Source of the DNA: Sphingopyxis sp. OPL5
Lineage (GTDB): Bacteria > Pseudomonadota > Alphaproteobacteria > Sphingomonadales > Sphingomonadaceae
Length of the DNA: 64,000 nucleotides
Assembly: GCF_003797775.2 (NCBI RefSeq)
Contig: NZ_CP060725.1
Location: forward strand, 4,272,001 to 4,336,000
Direction of reading: 5' to 3'
Shown piece by piece: positions 1-9,065 of the stretch. The notes beneath the pieces were generated by a model. It did not search any database. It was not told the DNA's origin and saw nothing but the letters and a program-made list of their open reading frames with translations. How positions within the stretch are numbered: position 1 is the stretch's first letter; each line of letters opens with the position of its first letter. A program made the translations under genes and the position numbers.

Positions 1-423
1 GCCGAGCGACGCGACGCCCTCCTGGATGCGCGCGCCGCCGCTGTCGTTCAGGCCGATCACCGGCGCGCCGACCTTCATCGCATTGTCCATGACTTTCATG
101 ATCTTCTCGGCGTGGCGCTCGGACAAAGCGCCGCCGAAAACCGTGAAGTCCTGGCTGAACACATAGACGAGGCGACCGTTGATCGTGCCGCTGCCGGTGA
201 CGACGCCGTCGCCCGGTATCTTCTGATTTTCCATGCCGAAATCGGTGCAATTATGTTCGACATAGGTGTCGAGCTCTTCGAACGAGCCATGGTCGAGCAG
301 CACGTCGAGCCGCTCGCGCGCGGTCAGCTTGCCCTTGCTGTGCTGCGCATCGATGCGCTTTTGCCCGCCGCCCAAAGCGGCGGCGGCGCGGCGGCGTTCC
401 ATTTCGGCGATATTGGCGGACAT
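1..423 (-). CDS. pccB: Acyl-CoA (probably propionyl-CoA) carboxylase beta subunit, N-terminal part
   Basis: This is the carboxyltransferase subunit of a biotin-dependent acyl-CoA carboxylase, which passes CO2 from carboxybiotin to propionyl-CoA to give methylmalonyl-CoA in the cytoplasm. Only the first 141 residues are present; family members have about 510, and the rest lies beyond the left edge. Visible family signatures are [20 protein letters not shown] near residue 32 and [14 protein letters not shown] at the cut end, part of the acyl-CoA binding region. The ATG at 423 faces a divergent ScfR-type regulator, and TTTGCAAAG repeats lie between. The propionyl specificity is inferred from that regulator; a methylcrotonyl or other acyl substrate is possible. 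Confidence 0.9.
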   Translation of the reverse strand, partial: MSANIAEMERRRAAAALGGGQKRIDAQHSKGKLTARERLDVLLDHGSFEELDTYVEHNCTDFGMENQKIPGDGVVTGSGTINGRLVYVFSQDFTVFGGALSERHAEKIMKVMDNAMKVGAPVIGLNDSGGARIQEGVASLG

Positions 424-486
424 GCGTCTCTCCGGATAAATCGAACATGCCGTCTGCGCCCACCGGGGCCGCGATGCAAATGCGAA

Positions 487-519
487 TTTGCAAAGTTGCA
501 AAGTGACAGTTTGCAAAGT
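487..519. promoter_or_regulatory. Triple TTTGCAAAG operator, probably for the adjacent ScfR/PrpR-type regulator
   Basis: Three near-identical copies lie in the divergent intergenic region: TTTGCAAAGT at 487-496, TTGCAAAGT at 496-504 and TTTGCAAAGT at 510-519. TTTGCAAA is the known core bound by RamB of Corynebacterium and PrpR of Mycobacterium, which belong to the same regulator family as the protein starting at 532. The site is 13 to 45 bases before that start and about 65 to 95 bases before pccB, so it could control both genes. The repeats are seen directly; the binding is inferred. Confidence 0.7.
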
Positions 520-531
520 AGCCTGCGTCAT

Positions 532-1941
532 ATGACCCCAACCCGCCTCTACGCTGGGCGACAACTTCGCCAACTTCGGGAAACCCGCGCGATCCGCCAG
601 GCCGACTTCGCCGCGCAGCTCGGCATCTCGGCCTCCTACCTCAGCCAGATCGAGCATGACGACCGCCCGCTGACCCCCGCGCTGCTCGACCGGCTGCAAC
701 GCCTGTTTCCGCTCGAATGGGAAGAGGTTGCAACCGACACCGGCGACCGCCGCCAGGGCGCGCTGCGCGAAGCCGCCGCCGATCCGCTCTTCGCCGCCTC
801 GCCCCTGCCCCCCGAACAGCTCGAACGCGCCGCGCTGCAACAGCCGCAGCTCGCCGACCAATTCGTCGCGCTCCACGCCGCCTATCGCCGCGCGGGCCAG
901 CGATTGCAGATCATCGACGAGGCGCTGACCGGCGGCACCGCCGAGGGCAGCCGCCTGCCGTGGGAAGAGGTGCGCGACTGGTTTCACGACGCGGGCAATT
1001 ATGTCGACAGCATCGACCGCGCCGCCGAGGTGCTGGCGGCGCAATTGCGCGGCAAATCGCCCTCTCCCGCGGTCGAGACGATCGAGCGGCGGCTGCGCGA
1101 CGCGCTCGGCATTTCGATCGTCTACAACCAGACGCAGGCGCTGCGCGATTATGACGCGACAATGCGCCATCTGGTGATCGACCCGTCGCAGCCCGCCGAA
1201 AGCCGGCGGTTTCAGTTGGCGCACCAGCTCGCCGCGCTGGCGCTCGCGAACGAGATCGCGGCGGTGGTCGAGGCGTCGCCGCTGCGCACCGCGGCAGCGC
1301 GGCAGTTGCTCCACGTCGGGCTGGCCAATTACGCCGCGGGCGCGGTGCTGATGCCCTATGCGCCATTCCGCGCCAGCGCGCGCAGCGTGCGCCACGACAT
1401 CGACCGGCTGCGCATGGATTATGGCGTCAGTTTCGAGCAGGCGTGCCACCGCCTCTCGACCCTCCAGCGCCCCGGCGCGCGCGGCATCCCGATGTTTTTC
1501 TGCCGCGTCGATATGGCGGGCAATATCACCAAGCGGCACAGCGCGACGCGGCTGCAATTCGCGCGTTTCGGCGGCGCCTGTCCGCTGTGGATCGTCCACG
1601 AAGCCGCCGCGATCCCCGACCGCATATTGTTCCAGCTCGCCGAGACGCCCGACGGGCTGCGCTATGTGTCGATGGCGAAGGGGCTGGTCAAACCCTCGGG
1701 CAGCTATGCACGATCCCCACGCCGCTACGCCGTCGCGCTGGGATGCGAGGCGCAATATGCGGGCGAGTTCGTTTATGCCGACGGGGTCGATGTCGCCGCG
1801 CCGCAGGCGGCAACGCGCATCGGATCGTCGTGCCGCATCTGCCCGCGCGACGATTGCGACCAACGCGCCTTCCCGCCGAGCGACCGACCCATACTGGTCG
1901 ATCCCGACCGGCGCGACGTGGTGCCGTACCGGATCGGCTAG
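532..1941 (+). CDS. ScfR/PrpR/RamB-family short-chain acyl metabolism regulator
   Basis: A 469-residue DNA-binding regulator. An XRE-type helix-turn-helix occupies about residues 8-62, with [20 protein letters not shown] as the recognition region. A degenerate ImmA/IrrE-like segment follows, where the metalloprotease HExxH is replaced by [14 protein letters not shown]2083-type C-terminus ends with [16 protein letters not shown], the family signature; in Mycobacterium PrpR the matching cysteines bind an iron-sulfur cluster. The protein probably senses acyl-CoA and controls propionate or acetate genes such as the divergent pccB. The ATG at 532 was chosen because it begins the HTH domain directly after the operator repeats; the reading frame is open further upstream, but that part overlaps pccB. 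Confidence 0.85.
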   Translation: MTPTRLYAGRQLRQLRETRAIRQADFAAQLGISASYLSQIEHDDRPLTPALLDRLQRLFPLEWEEVATDTGDRRQGALREAAADPLFAASPLPPEQLERAALQQPQLADQFVALHAAYRRAGQRLQIIDEALTGGTAEGSRLPWEEVRDWFHDAGNYVDSIDRAAEVLAAQLRGKSPSPAVETIERRLRDALGISIVYNQTQALRDYDATMRHLVIDPSQPAESRRFQLAHQLAALALANEIAAVVEASPLRTAAARQLLHVGLANYAAGAVLMPYAPFRASARSVRHDIDRLRMDYGVSFEQACHRLSTLQRPGARGIPMFFCRVDMAGNITKRHSATRLQFARFGGACPLWIVHEAAAIPDRILFQLAETPDGLRYVSMAKGLVKPSGSYARSPRRYAVALGCEAQYAGEFVYADGVDVAAPQAATRIGSSCRICPRDDCDQRAFPPSDRPILVDPDRRDVVPYRIG

Positions 1942-2831
1942 CCGTCGATCACCAGCTCTTCGTCGAGGAAATCGAGAAAGGCGCGGATGCGCGTCGCGGC
2001 GCGGTCCTCGGGCGCGTAGAGCGCGTGGATATCCTCGCCATCGCCGGGGTGATAATCGGGCAGCAACTCGACGAGCCGCCCCGCCGCGAGATCGGCGGCG
2101 ACATGAAAATGGCCGTGGCGCGCAATGCCGCCGCCAGCGACCGCCATCTGGCGCACGAGGTCGCCCGAATTGCCGAAGAAGCTGCCGGGAACCGGTCGGT
2201 GGACGACGCGGCCACCAACAAGGAAGGGCCAGCTGTCGATCGAGCGGCGGAAGCTGAAACGCAGGCAATCATGTCCGTCGAGATCGTCGGGCGTGTGCGG
2301 GGTGCCGCGGCGCGCGAGATAGGCCGGGCTCGCGACGAGGACCATCCGGCTGTGCCCGAGCTTCTTGGCGCGCAGGCTGGTGTCGCGCAGCGGGCCGATG
2401 CGGATCGCGATGTCGGCGCGTTCCTCGACCAGGTCGACGATTGTGTCCGAGAGCGCGAGGTCGAGGATAATCTCGGGATAGCGCGCGGTGAAGCGCGGCA
2501 GGATCGGCAGCAACGGCACCCCGATCGACGGCGATGCGTTGACGCGAAGCAATCCGCGCGGCCCCTGTTTCTCGCGGCCGAGGTCACTCTCAACCGTTTC
2601 GATCTCGGCGAGCAGCACGCTCATCCGGTCGCGATAGGCACTGCCTTCGGCGGTCAGCGCCAGCGAGCGCGTCGTGCGGCGGAAGAGTATCGTGCCGAGC
2701 CTTTGCTCCAATCGCGCGATGCTGCGGCTGACCGCCGAGGGTGTGAGCCGCAGCGCCTTTGCAGCCGCGGCAAAGCTGCCGCCGCTCGCCACCGCCAGGA
2801 AGGTCTCGATATCGCCGAACCGATTATCCAT
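1938..2831 (-). CDS. LysR-family transcriptional regulator
   Basis: A 297-residue LysR regulator of normal family length. The N-terminal winged helix-turn-helix spans about residues 5-64, with [20 protein letters not shown] as the HTH and [21 protein letters not shown] as the wing. The remainder is a periplasmic-binding-protein-like effector domain. Its stop overlaps the stop of the convergent ScfR gene by a few bases. It is transcribed divergently from a short-chain dehydrogenase at 2935, the usual arrangement of a LysR regulator and its target. The effector cannot be told from the sequence. Confidence 0.9.
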   Translation of the reverse strand: MDNRFGDIETFLAVASGGSFAAAAKALRLTPSAVSRSIARLEQRLGTILFRRTTRSLALTAEGSAYRDRMSVLLAEIETVESDLGREKQGPRGLLRVNASPSIGVPLLPILPRFTARYPEIILDLALSDTIVDLVEERADIAIRIGPLRDTSLRAKKLGHSRMVLVASPAYLARRGTPHTPDDLDGHDCLRFSFRRSIDSWPFLVGGRVVHRPVPGSFFGNSGDLVRQMAVAGGGIARHGHFHVAADLAAGRLVELLPDYHPGDGEDIHALYAPEDRAATRIRAFLDFLDEELVIDG

Positions 2832-2934
2832 GATCTTGAATCACTTCTGAAATGATAAGCGACATTCTAATCAACAATGAGCGGCAACGCTATCTTCGTC
2901 TCCATCAGCAGGCCTTTATCCAAGGAAACGCATC
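2832..2934. promoter_or_regulatory. Divergent LysR/SDR promoter region
   Basis: This AT-richer stretch separates the divergent LysR and SDR genes. It contains the imperfect dyad TGATAAGCGACATTC followed by TAATCA at 2853-2873, with TGAT and ATCA arms. A LysR regulator would be expected to bind here, but the dyad is weak, so the exact operator is uncertain. Confidence 0.35.
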
Positions 2935-3720
2935 ATGGACCTGAAACTTCAAGGCAAGACCGCCCTCGTCACCGGATCGACCGCCGGTATCGGCTTCGCC
3001 ATCGCGAAGCGCCTCGCCGAGGCGGGCGTCGAAGTCGTCATCACCGGCCGCAACCAGGCGAAGCTCGACGAAGCCGCCGCCGAACTGGCGCAGGCGGGGA
3101 CGATCCGCCCCGTGCTCGCCGACCCCGCGACCGCCGAAGGCGCCGCGACGCTGATCGCCGCGGTTCCCGCAGTCGATATCCTCGTCAACAACCTCGGCAT
3201 CTACGAAGCCAAGCCCTTCGCGGAGATCAGCGACGCCGACTGGCACCATATCTTCGAGGTCAATGTCGTCAGCGGCGCGCGGCTGTCGCGGCATTATTTC
3301 CCCAAGATGCTCGAGAAGAACTGGGGCCGGGTGATCTTCATCGCGAGCGAAAGCGGGCTGCTGCCGCCCGCCGAGATGATCCATTACGGCATGACCAAGA
3401 CCGCGCAGCTGACCATCGCGCGCGGCCTCGCCGAGCAGACCAGGGGCAGCGGTGTGACGGTCAATTCGGTGCTGCCGGGGCCAACGCGGTCCGAAGGGAT
3501 CGTCGATTTCATCCAGTCGGTGGTGTCGAACCCCGACGCGCCCGAAGCCGAACGCGAAACGGCGTTTTTCGAGGAACTGCGCCCGCTGTCGCTGATCCGC
3601 CGGCTGATCGACGCCGATGAAATCGGCGCGACGGTAGCGTTCCTCGCCAGCCCGCTTGCGGCGGCGACCAACGGCGCGGCGATCCGCGCCGAAGGCGGGA
3701 TCGTTCCGACGATTGCTTGA
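2935..3720 (+). CDS. Short-chain dehydrogenase/reductase (classical SDR)
   Basis: A 261-residue NAD(P)-dependent oxidoreductase with a Rossmann fold. The cofactor motif TGSTAGIG is at residues 13-20, NNLG at 85-88, and the catalytic set is Ser138, Tyr151 and Lys155 in YGMTK. The length fits the classical SDR class and there is no signal peptide. GRN at residues 38-40 after the second strand suggests NADP preference. The substrate is not evident. The divergent LysR gene probably regulates it. A repeat-rich hairpin region follows the stop and separates it from a convergent gene. Confidence 0.9.
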   Translation: MDLKLQGKTALVTGSTAGIGFAIAKRLAEAGVEVVITGRNQAKLDEAAAELAQAGTIRPVLADPATAEGAATLIAAVPAVDILVNNLGIYEAKPFAEISDADWHHIFEVNVVSGARLSRHYFPKMLEKNWGRVIFIASESGLLPPAEMIHYGMTKTAQLTIARGLAEQTRGSGVTVNSVLPGPTRSEGIVDFIQSVVSNPDAPEAERETAFFEELRPLSLIRRLIDADEIGATVAFLASPLAAATNGAAIRAEGGIVPTIA

Positions 3721-3727
3721 TCTTTCT

Positions 3728-3829
3728 CCCCTCCCGCTTGCGGGAGGGGTTGGGGGAGGGCGTGTCCAAAGACGCCTACCTTTGGAAGGAAACAGGCCCT
3801 CCCCTAACCCCTCCCATAAATGGGAGGGG
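3728..3829. repeat. Pair of hairpins made from a CCCCTCCC repeat between convergent genes
   Basis: There are two perfect 9-bp stems with 4-base loops. CCCCTCCCG pairs with CGGGAGGGG at 3728-3749, and CCCCTCCCA with TGGGAGGGG at 3808-3829. The outer flanks, GGTTGGGGGAGGGC and GCCCTCCCCTAACC, are inverted copies of each other, so the unit is a larger fold-back. It sits between the stops of the SDR gene and the convergent epimerase gene, so it probably ends transcription from both sides. It also resembles a dispersed intergenic repeat. Confidence 0.6.
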
Positions 3830-3834
3830 GATTT

Positions 3835-4851
3835 TCAGACCTTCACAATCCCGCGCCCGATCAAATCATGCGCCGTCGCGAGGATCGCTTCCTCGGGCAG
3901 CCGCATCGACCAACCGAGCCGCTGCATCGCATGGCTGCTGTCGCCGCCGCGCACATTGCCGAGTTCGGCGACGACCTGTTTGAGTTCGGGCCGAAAGATC
4001 GCGAGCGCCTTGAGCAGCCAGTCGGGCATCTTACGCGTCGGCACCTTGCGCGCCTCTTCGCCAAGATTGGCGGTCAGGATATACGCAACATCGATGAATT
4101 TCAGGAAGGGGCCCGAGCAGACGAAGCGTTCGTCCCGGATCCCCTCGACCGTCAGCGCGCGATAATGCATGTCGGCAACGTCGCGCACGTCGATGATGCC
4201 GAACCCGACGTCGGGGCACATCGGCACCTTGCCTTCGAGCAATTGTTTCACGACCTCGATCGATGTCGACAGGTCGTCGCTGAGCAAAGGTCCGAACACC
4301 GCTGCCGGATTGACCGAGGCGAATTCCATATCGCCGCCCTCGGCCGCGACCCAGTCGCGCGCCGCGCGCTCGGCGACGGTCTTGGAGCGTGGATAGGGCA
4401 TGACCTCGGGGTTATCGAGATTGCTCCAGTCGGCCTCGTTATAGAGGTCGCGGCCCTTGCCATGCCCATAGGCGACCGCCGCCATCGACGAGGTCAGGAC
4501 GAAGCGTGTCACCCCGGCAGCGCGCGCGAAACGCAGCGCCCTGAGCGCCCCCTCGCGCGCCGGGATCACCAGATCGTCGGCCTGTCTAGGAACATCGAGC
4601 GGAAACGGCGAGGCGACATGCGCGACATGCGAACAACCCGTGATCGCCTCGGCCCAGCCCGTGTCATGCTCGAGGTCGGCGGCGAAGAAGTCGAGCTTGT
4701 CGTTGTCGACATCGAGCCAGCCGCGCACCTCCGGCTCGCGCTTCAGGCTGCGCACGGTCGTGTGGACGTGCCAGCCATTGTCGATCAGCTGCCGGATCAG
4801 GAAACCCGCGATATAACCGCTGCCCCCGGTGACCAATGCCGTGCCCGCCAT
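3835..4851 (-). CDS. NAD-dependent epimerase / dihydroflavonol-4-reductase-like extended SDR
   Basis: A 338-residue extended SDR. TGGSGYIAG at residues 8-16 is the nucleotide-binding motif, the catalytic serine lies in VLTSSMAAVAYG, and YPRSK supplies the Tyr-x3-Lys pair. Overall it resembles dihydroflavonol reductase and cinnamoyl-CoA reductase-like bacterial enzymes that reduce aldehydes or ketones. The start at 4851 is preferred because GGAGG lies five bases upstream; an ATG at 4863 would add four residues. The substrate is unknown. The neighbours give no pathway context. Confidence 0.85.
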   Translation of the reverse strand: MAGTALVTGGSGYIAGFLIRQLIDNGWHVHTTVRSLKREPEVRGWLDVDNDKLDFFAADLEHDTGWAEAITGCSHVAHVASPFPLDVPRQADDLVIPAREGALRALRFARAAGVTRFVLTSSMAAVAYGHGKGRDLYNEADWSNLDNPEVMPYPRSKTVAERAARDWVAAEGGDMEFASVNPAAVFGPLLSDDLSTSIEVVKQLLEGKVPMCPDVGFGIIDVRDVADMHYRALTVEGIRDERFVCSGPFLKFIDVAYILTANLGEEARKVPTRKMPDWLLKALAIFRPELKQVVAELGNVRGGDSSHAMQRLGWSMRLPEEAILATAHDLIGRGIVKV

Positions 4852-4911
4852 GCGCCCCTCCATGCCTGTTCTGGCCGCGAAGGTAGCGCATTTGCGTTGC
4901 AGGCCGAAACC

Positions 4912-6258
4912 TTATTTCAGCAGCACCAGTTCCTCGGCCATGCTCGGGTGCAGCGCGACGGTGTTGTCGAAATCGGCCTTGGTCAGTCCCGCCTTCACCG
5001 CGATCGCCGCCGCCTGCAAAATCTCGGGCGCGTCGGGGCCGATCATGTGGAGCCCGACGACCTGGTCGGTCGCGGCATTGACCACCATCTTGTACAGCGC
5101 GCGCTCGTTACGGCCGGCGAGGACATTCTTCATCGCGCGGAAATCGCTGGTATAAACGCGGATGCTGCCCAGCTTGTTGCGCGCCTCGGCTTCGGTCATG
5201 CCGACCGCGCCGATCGGCGGGTGGCTGAACACCGCGCTCGGGACATTCTGATAATCGACCACGGTCGGCTTGCCGCCGAACACGCTGTCGGCAAAGGCCT
5301 GCCCCTCGCGGATCGCGACGGGCGTCAACTGGATGCGATTGGTAACGTCGCCGACGGCATAGATGCTCGGCACCGAGGACTGATTGCTTTCGTCGACCTT
5401 GATCGCGCCATGGTCGTCGAGGTCGACGCCGACCTCCTCCAGCCCGACGCCCTTGGTGTTCGGCACACGCCCCGCCGCGACGAGCACCGCATCGGCGACG
5501 ATCGGCTCGCAGCCGCCCAGATGCACGGTCAATGTACCGTCGTCATTCTTGACGATCTTCTCGAAAGGCGCGTTGAACTTGAAGTCGATGCCCTTGGTCA
5601 TCGAAATCTGCAGCAGCCGGTCGCGGATCTGCTCGTCGTAACCGCGCAGGATCGTGTCGCCGCGATTGACGATCGTCACCTTGCTGCCGAATTCGTTGAA
5701 GATGCCAGCGAATTCGTTGGCGATATAGCCGCCGCCCGCGATCACCACGCGCTTGGGCAATTTATCCAAGTGGAACACCTCGTTCGAGGTGATCGCATGC
5801 TCGCTGCCCGGAAACTCGGGAACATGCGGCCAGCCGCCGGTCGCGACGAGGATGCGTTCGGCGGTCAGTTCGGTGCCGTCGGCAAGCCGCACCTTCTGCG
5901 GCCCCGCGATCGTCGCGCGCGTCTTGAAGACGGTGACCTTATGGTTTTCGAGCGTCTGGCCATAGAGGCCTTCGAGCCGCGTGACCTCCGCCTGGACATT
6001 GTCGCGCAGCCGGTCCCAGTCGAATTTGCAGTCGGGGACGTCCCAGCCGAAATGGCGCGCATCCTTCAGGTCCTCGGCGAAATGGGCGCCATAGACGAGC
6101 AGTTTCTTGGGCACACAGCCGCGGATGACGCAGGTGCCGCCGACGCGATAATCCTCGGCCACCGCGACGCGCGCACCGTGCGACGCGGCGATGCGCGAGG
6201 CGCGTACCCCGCCCGACCCGGCGCCGATGACGAAGAGATCATAGTCGAAATTGCTCAT
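4912..6258 (-). CDS. gor: Glutathione-disulfide reductase
   Basis: A 448-residue class I pyridine-nucleotide disulfide oxidoreductase that reduces GSSG to GSH with NADPH in the cytoplasm. FAD binding is by GAGSGG at residues 12-17. The redox-active pair is Cys43 and Cys48 in GGTCVIRGCVPKK. A second GGGYIANEFA motif binds NADPH, and the C-terminal HPSMAEE supplies His437 and Glu442 for the partner subunit. The CVIRGCVPKK form fits the glutathione reductases of alphaproteobacteria rather than dihydrolipoamide dehydrogenase. A 48-base gap separates it from the epimerase downstream. A dispersed repeat lies upstream. Confidence 0.93.
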   Translation of the reverse strand: MSNFDYDLFVIGAGSGGVRASRIAASHGARVAVAEDYRVGGTCVIRGCVPKKLLVYGAHFAEDLKDARHFGWDVPDCKFDWDRLRDNVQAEVTRLEGLYGQTLENHKVTVFKTRATIAGPQKVRLADGTELTAERILVATGGWPHVPEFPGSEHAITSNEVFHLDKLPKRVVIAGGGYIANEFAGIFNEFGSKVTIVNRGDTILRGYDEQIRDRLLQISMTKGIDFKFNAPFEKIVKNDDGTLTVHLGGCEPIVADAVLVAAGRVPNTKGVGLEEVGVDLDDHGAIKVDESNQSSVPSIYAVGDVTNRIQLTPVAIREGQAFADSVFGGKPTVVDYQNVPSAVFSHPPIGAVGMTEAEARNKLGSIRVYTSDFRAMKNVLAGRNERALYKMVVNAATDQVVGLHMIGPDAPEILQAAAIAVKAGLTKADFDNTVALHPSMAEELVLLK

Positions 6259-6361
6259 GGACGGCCCCTGAAGGATGGTGGCTGCACTTCGCAGCGAGCG
6301 CCTATGTGGTTACGCGGCGGCAGCTTGCCAATCGAATTTTACGCTCAGACCGTCCAAACTC

Positions 6362-6457
6362 GTCATTGCGAGCGAAGCGAAGCAATCTCCAGCTATCGAC
6401 CACGCGCAAGGCCGATGGCTGGAGATTGCTTCGTCGCCTTCGGCTTCTCGCAATGAC
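6362..6457. repeat. Dispersed palindromic repeat, GTCATTGCGAG family, copy 1
   Basis: GTCATTGCGAGCGAAGCGAA begins the left arm and CTCGCAATGAC ends the right arm. An inner inverted pair, GCAATCTCCAGC and GCTGGAGATTGC, flanks a loop, so the whole 96 bases fold into one long hairpin. The same arms occur at 13919-13999 and 57334-57408. It lies between the gor start and the pgi stop. Confidence 0.8.
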
Positions 6458-6462
6458 GAAGG

Positions 6463-7968
6463 CTATTCCCCCAGCGCCGCCGCCATCAGCGCCTGTGTCG
6501 CGGCGTCGAACTCGACGGTGCCTTCGGACAGGCCCTTGGCCATTTCCTTGCCCAGTTCGACCCCGAACTGGTCGAAGGGATTGATGCCGAGCAGCACCGC
6601 ATTGGCAAAGACGCGATGCTCGTAAAAGGCGATCAGCGCGCCGAGGCTGCGCGGGGTGACCTGGTCAAGGAGGATCGTCGTCGACGGCCGGTCGCCGGGG
6701 TAGTTGCGCGCGCCGTCGCTGCTCGCGCGCCCGGTCATCAGCGCCGCGCCCTGCGCGATGCAGTTGGCGACGAGCGTTTCGTGATGCGCCTCGTCGAGCA
6801 GATGATCGGGCTCGCGCGCGACGACGAATTCGACGGGGATCAGGTGGGTGCCCTGATGCAGAAGCTGGAACACCGCATGCTGCGCATCGGTGCCGACCCC
6901 GCCCCAGGTGATCAACGCGCTCGCGCGGTCGAGCGGCTTGCCGTCCAGCATCACGCCCTTGCCGTTCGATTCCATTTCGAGCTGCTGGAGATAGGAGGGC
7001 AGCAGGCGCAGCCGTTCGTCATAGGCGAAGACCGCGCGCGTCTGGCAGGCGAGGCGGTTGGCGTAGATCTGATCCGCAAAGGCGGCGAGCAGGCCGACAT
7101 TGTCGGCGCCGTCGCACAGGCGAAAATGGCGGTCCATCTCGGCTGCGCCCTCGAGCATGTCGGCGAAGGCGTCCCAGCCGAGCGCCAGCGCGGCCGGAAA
7201 ACCGATCGACGACCAGAGCGAATAGCGTCCGCCGACCGATTCCGCGAAGGGCAGGATGCGCGTCTCGTCGACACCCCACTCCATCGCGCGTTCGGGCATC
7301 GCGGTGAGCGCGATGACGCGCCCGAACGGATCGGGCACCCCGGCCTCCTCCAGCCATTGCAGCGCCGAGGCGGCGTTGAGCAGGGTTTCGGTCGTGGTGA
7401 AAGTCTTCGACGCGACCGCGATCAATGTGCAGGCCGGATCGAATTTGGCGAAGGCCTCGTCGAGCGCGGCGCCGTCGACGTTCGAGACGACCGCGACGTC
7501 ATAGCGCGCCCCGCCGCGCCCCAGAGCATCGACGAGCAGGTCGGGGCCGAGCGCCGACCCGCCGATGCCGATGTGCAGCAAATGGCGGATTTCGCCGAAC
7601 GCACCGGCCTCGATCGCGTCGATCAGCATCCGCATCCGCTGGTGCAGCGCCTGCGCGCGGTGCACGGACTCGGGCGCGCCGTCGCCGCGTTCGGCACTAT
7701 GTTCGGCGGCGCGGTCCTCGCTCGGGTTGGCGACGCCGCCCGCGAACAAGGTCTTGCGGCGTCCGCCGAAATCCTGCGCAGCCGCGAGGTCCGACAATAT
7801 GGCGATCGCGGCGTCGTCGAGATGGGTCTTGGCGAAGTCGAAGCGGATGTCGGCGACATTGCGGACCAGCTTGCCCAGTCGCGCCGCGGGGTCGGCGGCG
7901 ACGAGGTCGGTCAGCCGCTGCGGCTGCCAGTCGGCGAGCGCCTGCCAGGCTTGATCGGATCGGGTCAT
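6463..7968 (-). CDS. pgi: Glucose-6-phosphate isomerase
   Basis: A 501-residue cytoplasmic enzyme interconverting glucose-6-phosphate and fructose-6-phosphate. Both family signatures are present: VGGRYSLWSSIGF in the middle and GINPFDQFGVELGKEMA near the C-terminus. HIGIGGSALGPDLL is the sugar-phosphate loop. It is somewhat shorter than the roughly 550-residue E. coli enzyme. The ATG at 7968 (MTRSDQAW) is taken as the start; the frame stays open 19 codons upstream, but that part overlaps a repeat-like sequence. Confidence 0.93.
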   Translation of the reverse strand: MTRSDQAWQALADWQPQRLTDLVAADPAARLGKLVRNVADIRFDFAKTHLDDAAIAILSDLAAAQDFGGRRKTLFAGGVANPSEDRAAEHSAERGDGAPESVHRAQALHQRMRMLIDAIEAGAFGEIRHLLHIGIGGSALGPDLLVDALGRGGARYDVAVVSNVDGAALDEAFAKFDPACTLIAVASKTFTTTETLLNAASALQWLEEAGVPDPFGRVIALTAMPERAMEWGVDETRILPFAESVGGRYSLWSSIGFPAALALGWDAFADMLEGAAEMDRHFRLCDGADNVGLLAAFADQIYANRLACQTRAVFAYDERLRLLPSYLQQLEMESNGKGVMLDGKPLDRASALITWGGVGTDAQHAVFQLLHQGTHLIPVEFVVAREPDHLLDEAHHETLVANCIAQGAALMTGRASSDGARNYPGDRPSTTILLDQVTPRSLGALIAFYEHRVFANAVLLGINPFDQFGVELGKEMAKGLSEGTVEFDAATQALMAAALGE

Positions 7969-7993
7969 ATATCGAACTTCCCTCTCTCCGTTC

Positions 7994-8015
7994 GTGTCGA
8001 GCGAAGTCGAGACAC
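7994..8015. repeat. Short dispersed hairpin, GTGTCGAGCGAAGTCGAGACAC
   Basis: GTGTCGA at 7994-8000 pairs with TCGAGACAC at 8007-8015, followed by CCCC. This form is a common intergenic repeat in sphingomonads. It is in the 278-base divergent region between pgi and lepB. The rest of that region shows no gene except the short leader reading frame at 8173. Confidence 0.55.
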
Positions 8016-8172
8016 CCCGAAGCACGGCGCCAGGCCGACGGGCATCTCTACTTCGTTCGATGCGAACGGGATGAATAATGGCTCAATCCATAGGTCCGCG
8101 CTGCCGCGCACGCCAGTGCCATCCGCCGATATTTGCTTGCGCGAAGACCTATTCATCGCCAAATGCCGCGCC

Positions 8173-8250
8173 ATGACCGACGCCAGCCTGACCGCCAATA
8201 CGCCGCCCCCGCCGGCCCCGCGAACCCGACGCCCGCCCCCGCTCCGATGA
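8173..8250 (+). other. Proline-rich 25-codon leader frame overlapping the lepB start
   Basis: The frame begins MTDASLTANTPPPPAP and its TGA overlaps the lepB ATG (ATGA, 8247-8250). In the lepB frame the codons just upstream read ANPTPAPAP before the Met. A one-base shift would join the two into MTDASLTANTPPPPAP followed by ANPTPAPAP, a plausible longer LepB N-terminus. This may be a frameshift, a sequencing error, or a coupled leader peptide. Confidence 0.4.
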
Positions 8251-9065
8251 GCGCGAAGGAAGAGGCGATCGACACGGTGCGCTTCCTCGCCTGGTTGGCG
8301 ATCGCGGTGCTGATTTTCCGCAGCTTTTTCCTGTCGCCGTTCAATATTCCGTCGGAATCGATGCAGCCACGGCTGCTGATCGGGGACTATCTGCTCGTCA
8401 ACAAGATGGCCTATGGCTATTCGAAATACAGCCTGCCGTTCAGCGTGCCCCTGATCCCCGGGCGCATCTTCGCCAAGACCCCCGAGCGCGGCGACGTCGT
8501 CGTGTTCAAGGCGCCGCCGGTCAACGACAATGATTATATCAAGCGCGTGATCGGCCTGCCCGGCGACACGGTGCAGGTCCGCGACGGCATCGTCTGGCTG
8601 AACGGCAAGCCGCTGCCGCGCGAAAAGATGGCCGATTTCGTGATCCCGGTGACCGCGAACATGATCGACGCCGCGCGCAACGAAGGCACCCTGCCCTGCT
8701 TCGCGATGCAGTTCGAGGAAATCGCCGCCGACGGCCAGCGCCAGTGCCGCTATCCGCAGTTCAAGGAAACGCTGCCCAACGGCAAAAGCTATGCCGTGCT
8801 CGACATCATGAGCATCGCGCAGGACAATACGACGCTGGTCACGGTGCCCGAGGGGCATTTGTTCCTGATGGGCGACAACCGCGACCGCAGCGCCGACAGC
8901 CGCTTCCCGGCGCAGGAAGGTGGCGGCATCGGCCTGGTCCCCGAGGAAAATCTGGTCGGCCACGCGCTGGTCGGCATGTTCTCGACCGATGGTTCGGCAA
9001 GCTGGATCAACCCGATCAGCTGGTTCACCGCGGCGCGCTGGGAGCGCATCGGGGAAGGCTTTTGA
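8247..9065 (+). CDS. lepB: Signal peptidase I
   Basis: A 272-residue membrane-bound protease that removes signal peptides from exported proteins. A transmembrane helix at about residues 13-32 anchors it. The catalytic Ser38 is in [20 protein letters not shown], and the general base Lys99 is in [12 protein letters not shown]. The conserved [11 protein letters not shown] box is near the C-terminus. It is the first gene of a tight lepB-rnc-era operon; its TGA overlaps the TTG start of rnc. The start at 8247 is the first ATG in frame with the domain; a longer N-terminus may be lost to a frameshift in the leader. Confidence 0.92.
   Translation: MSAKEEAIDTVRFLAWLAIAVLIFRSFFLSPFNIPSESMQPRLLIGDYLLVNKMAYGYSKYSLPFSVPLIPGRIFAKTPERGDVVVFKAPPVNDNDYIKRVIGLPGDTVQVRDGIVWLNGKPLPREKMADFVIPVTANMIDAARNEGTLPCFAMQFEEIAADGQRQCRYPQFKETLPNGKSYAVLDIMSIAQDNTTLVTVPEGHLFLMGDNRDRSADSRFPAQEGGGIGLVPEENLVGHALVGMFSTDGSASWINPISWFTAARWERIGEGF

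Noticed and set aside
3820..6456. Long plus-strand open frame of 878 codons opposite the epimerase and gor genes
   Set aside because: It is antisense to two well-supported genes, has Arg/Asp/His-rich sequence typical of GC-rich mirror frames, and shows no domain.
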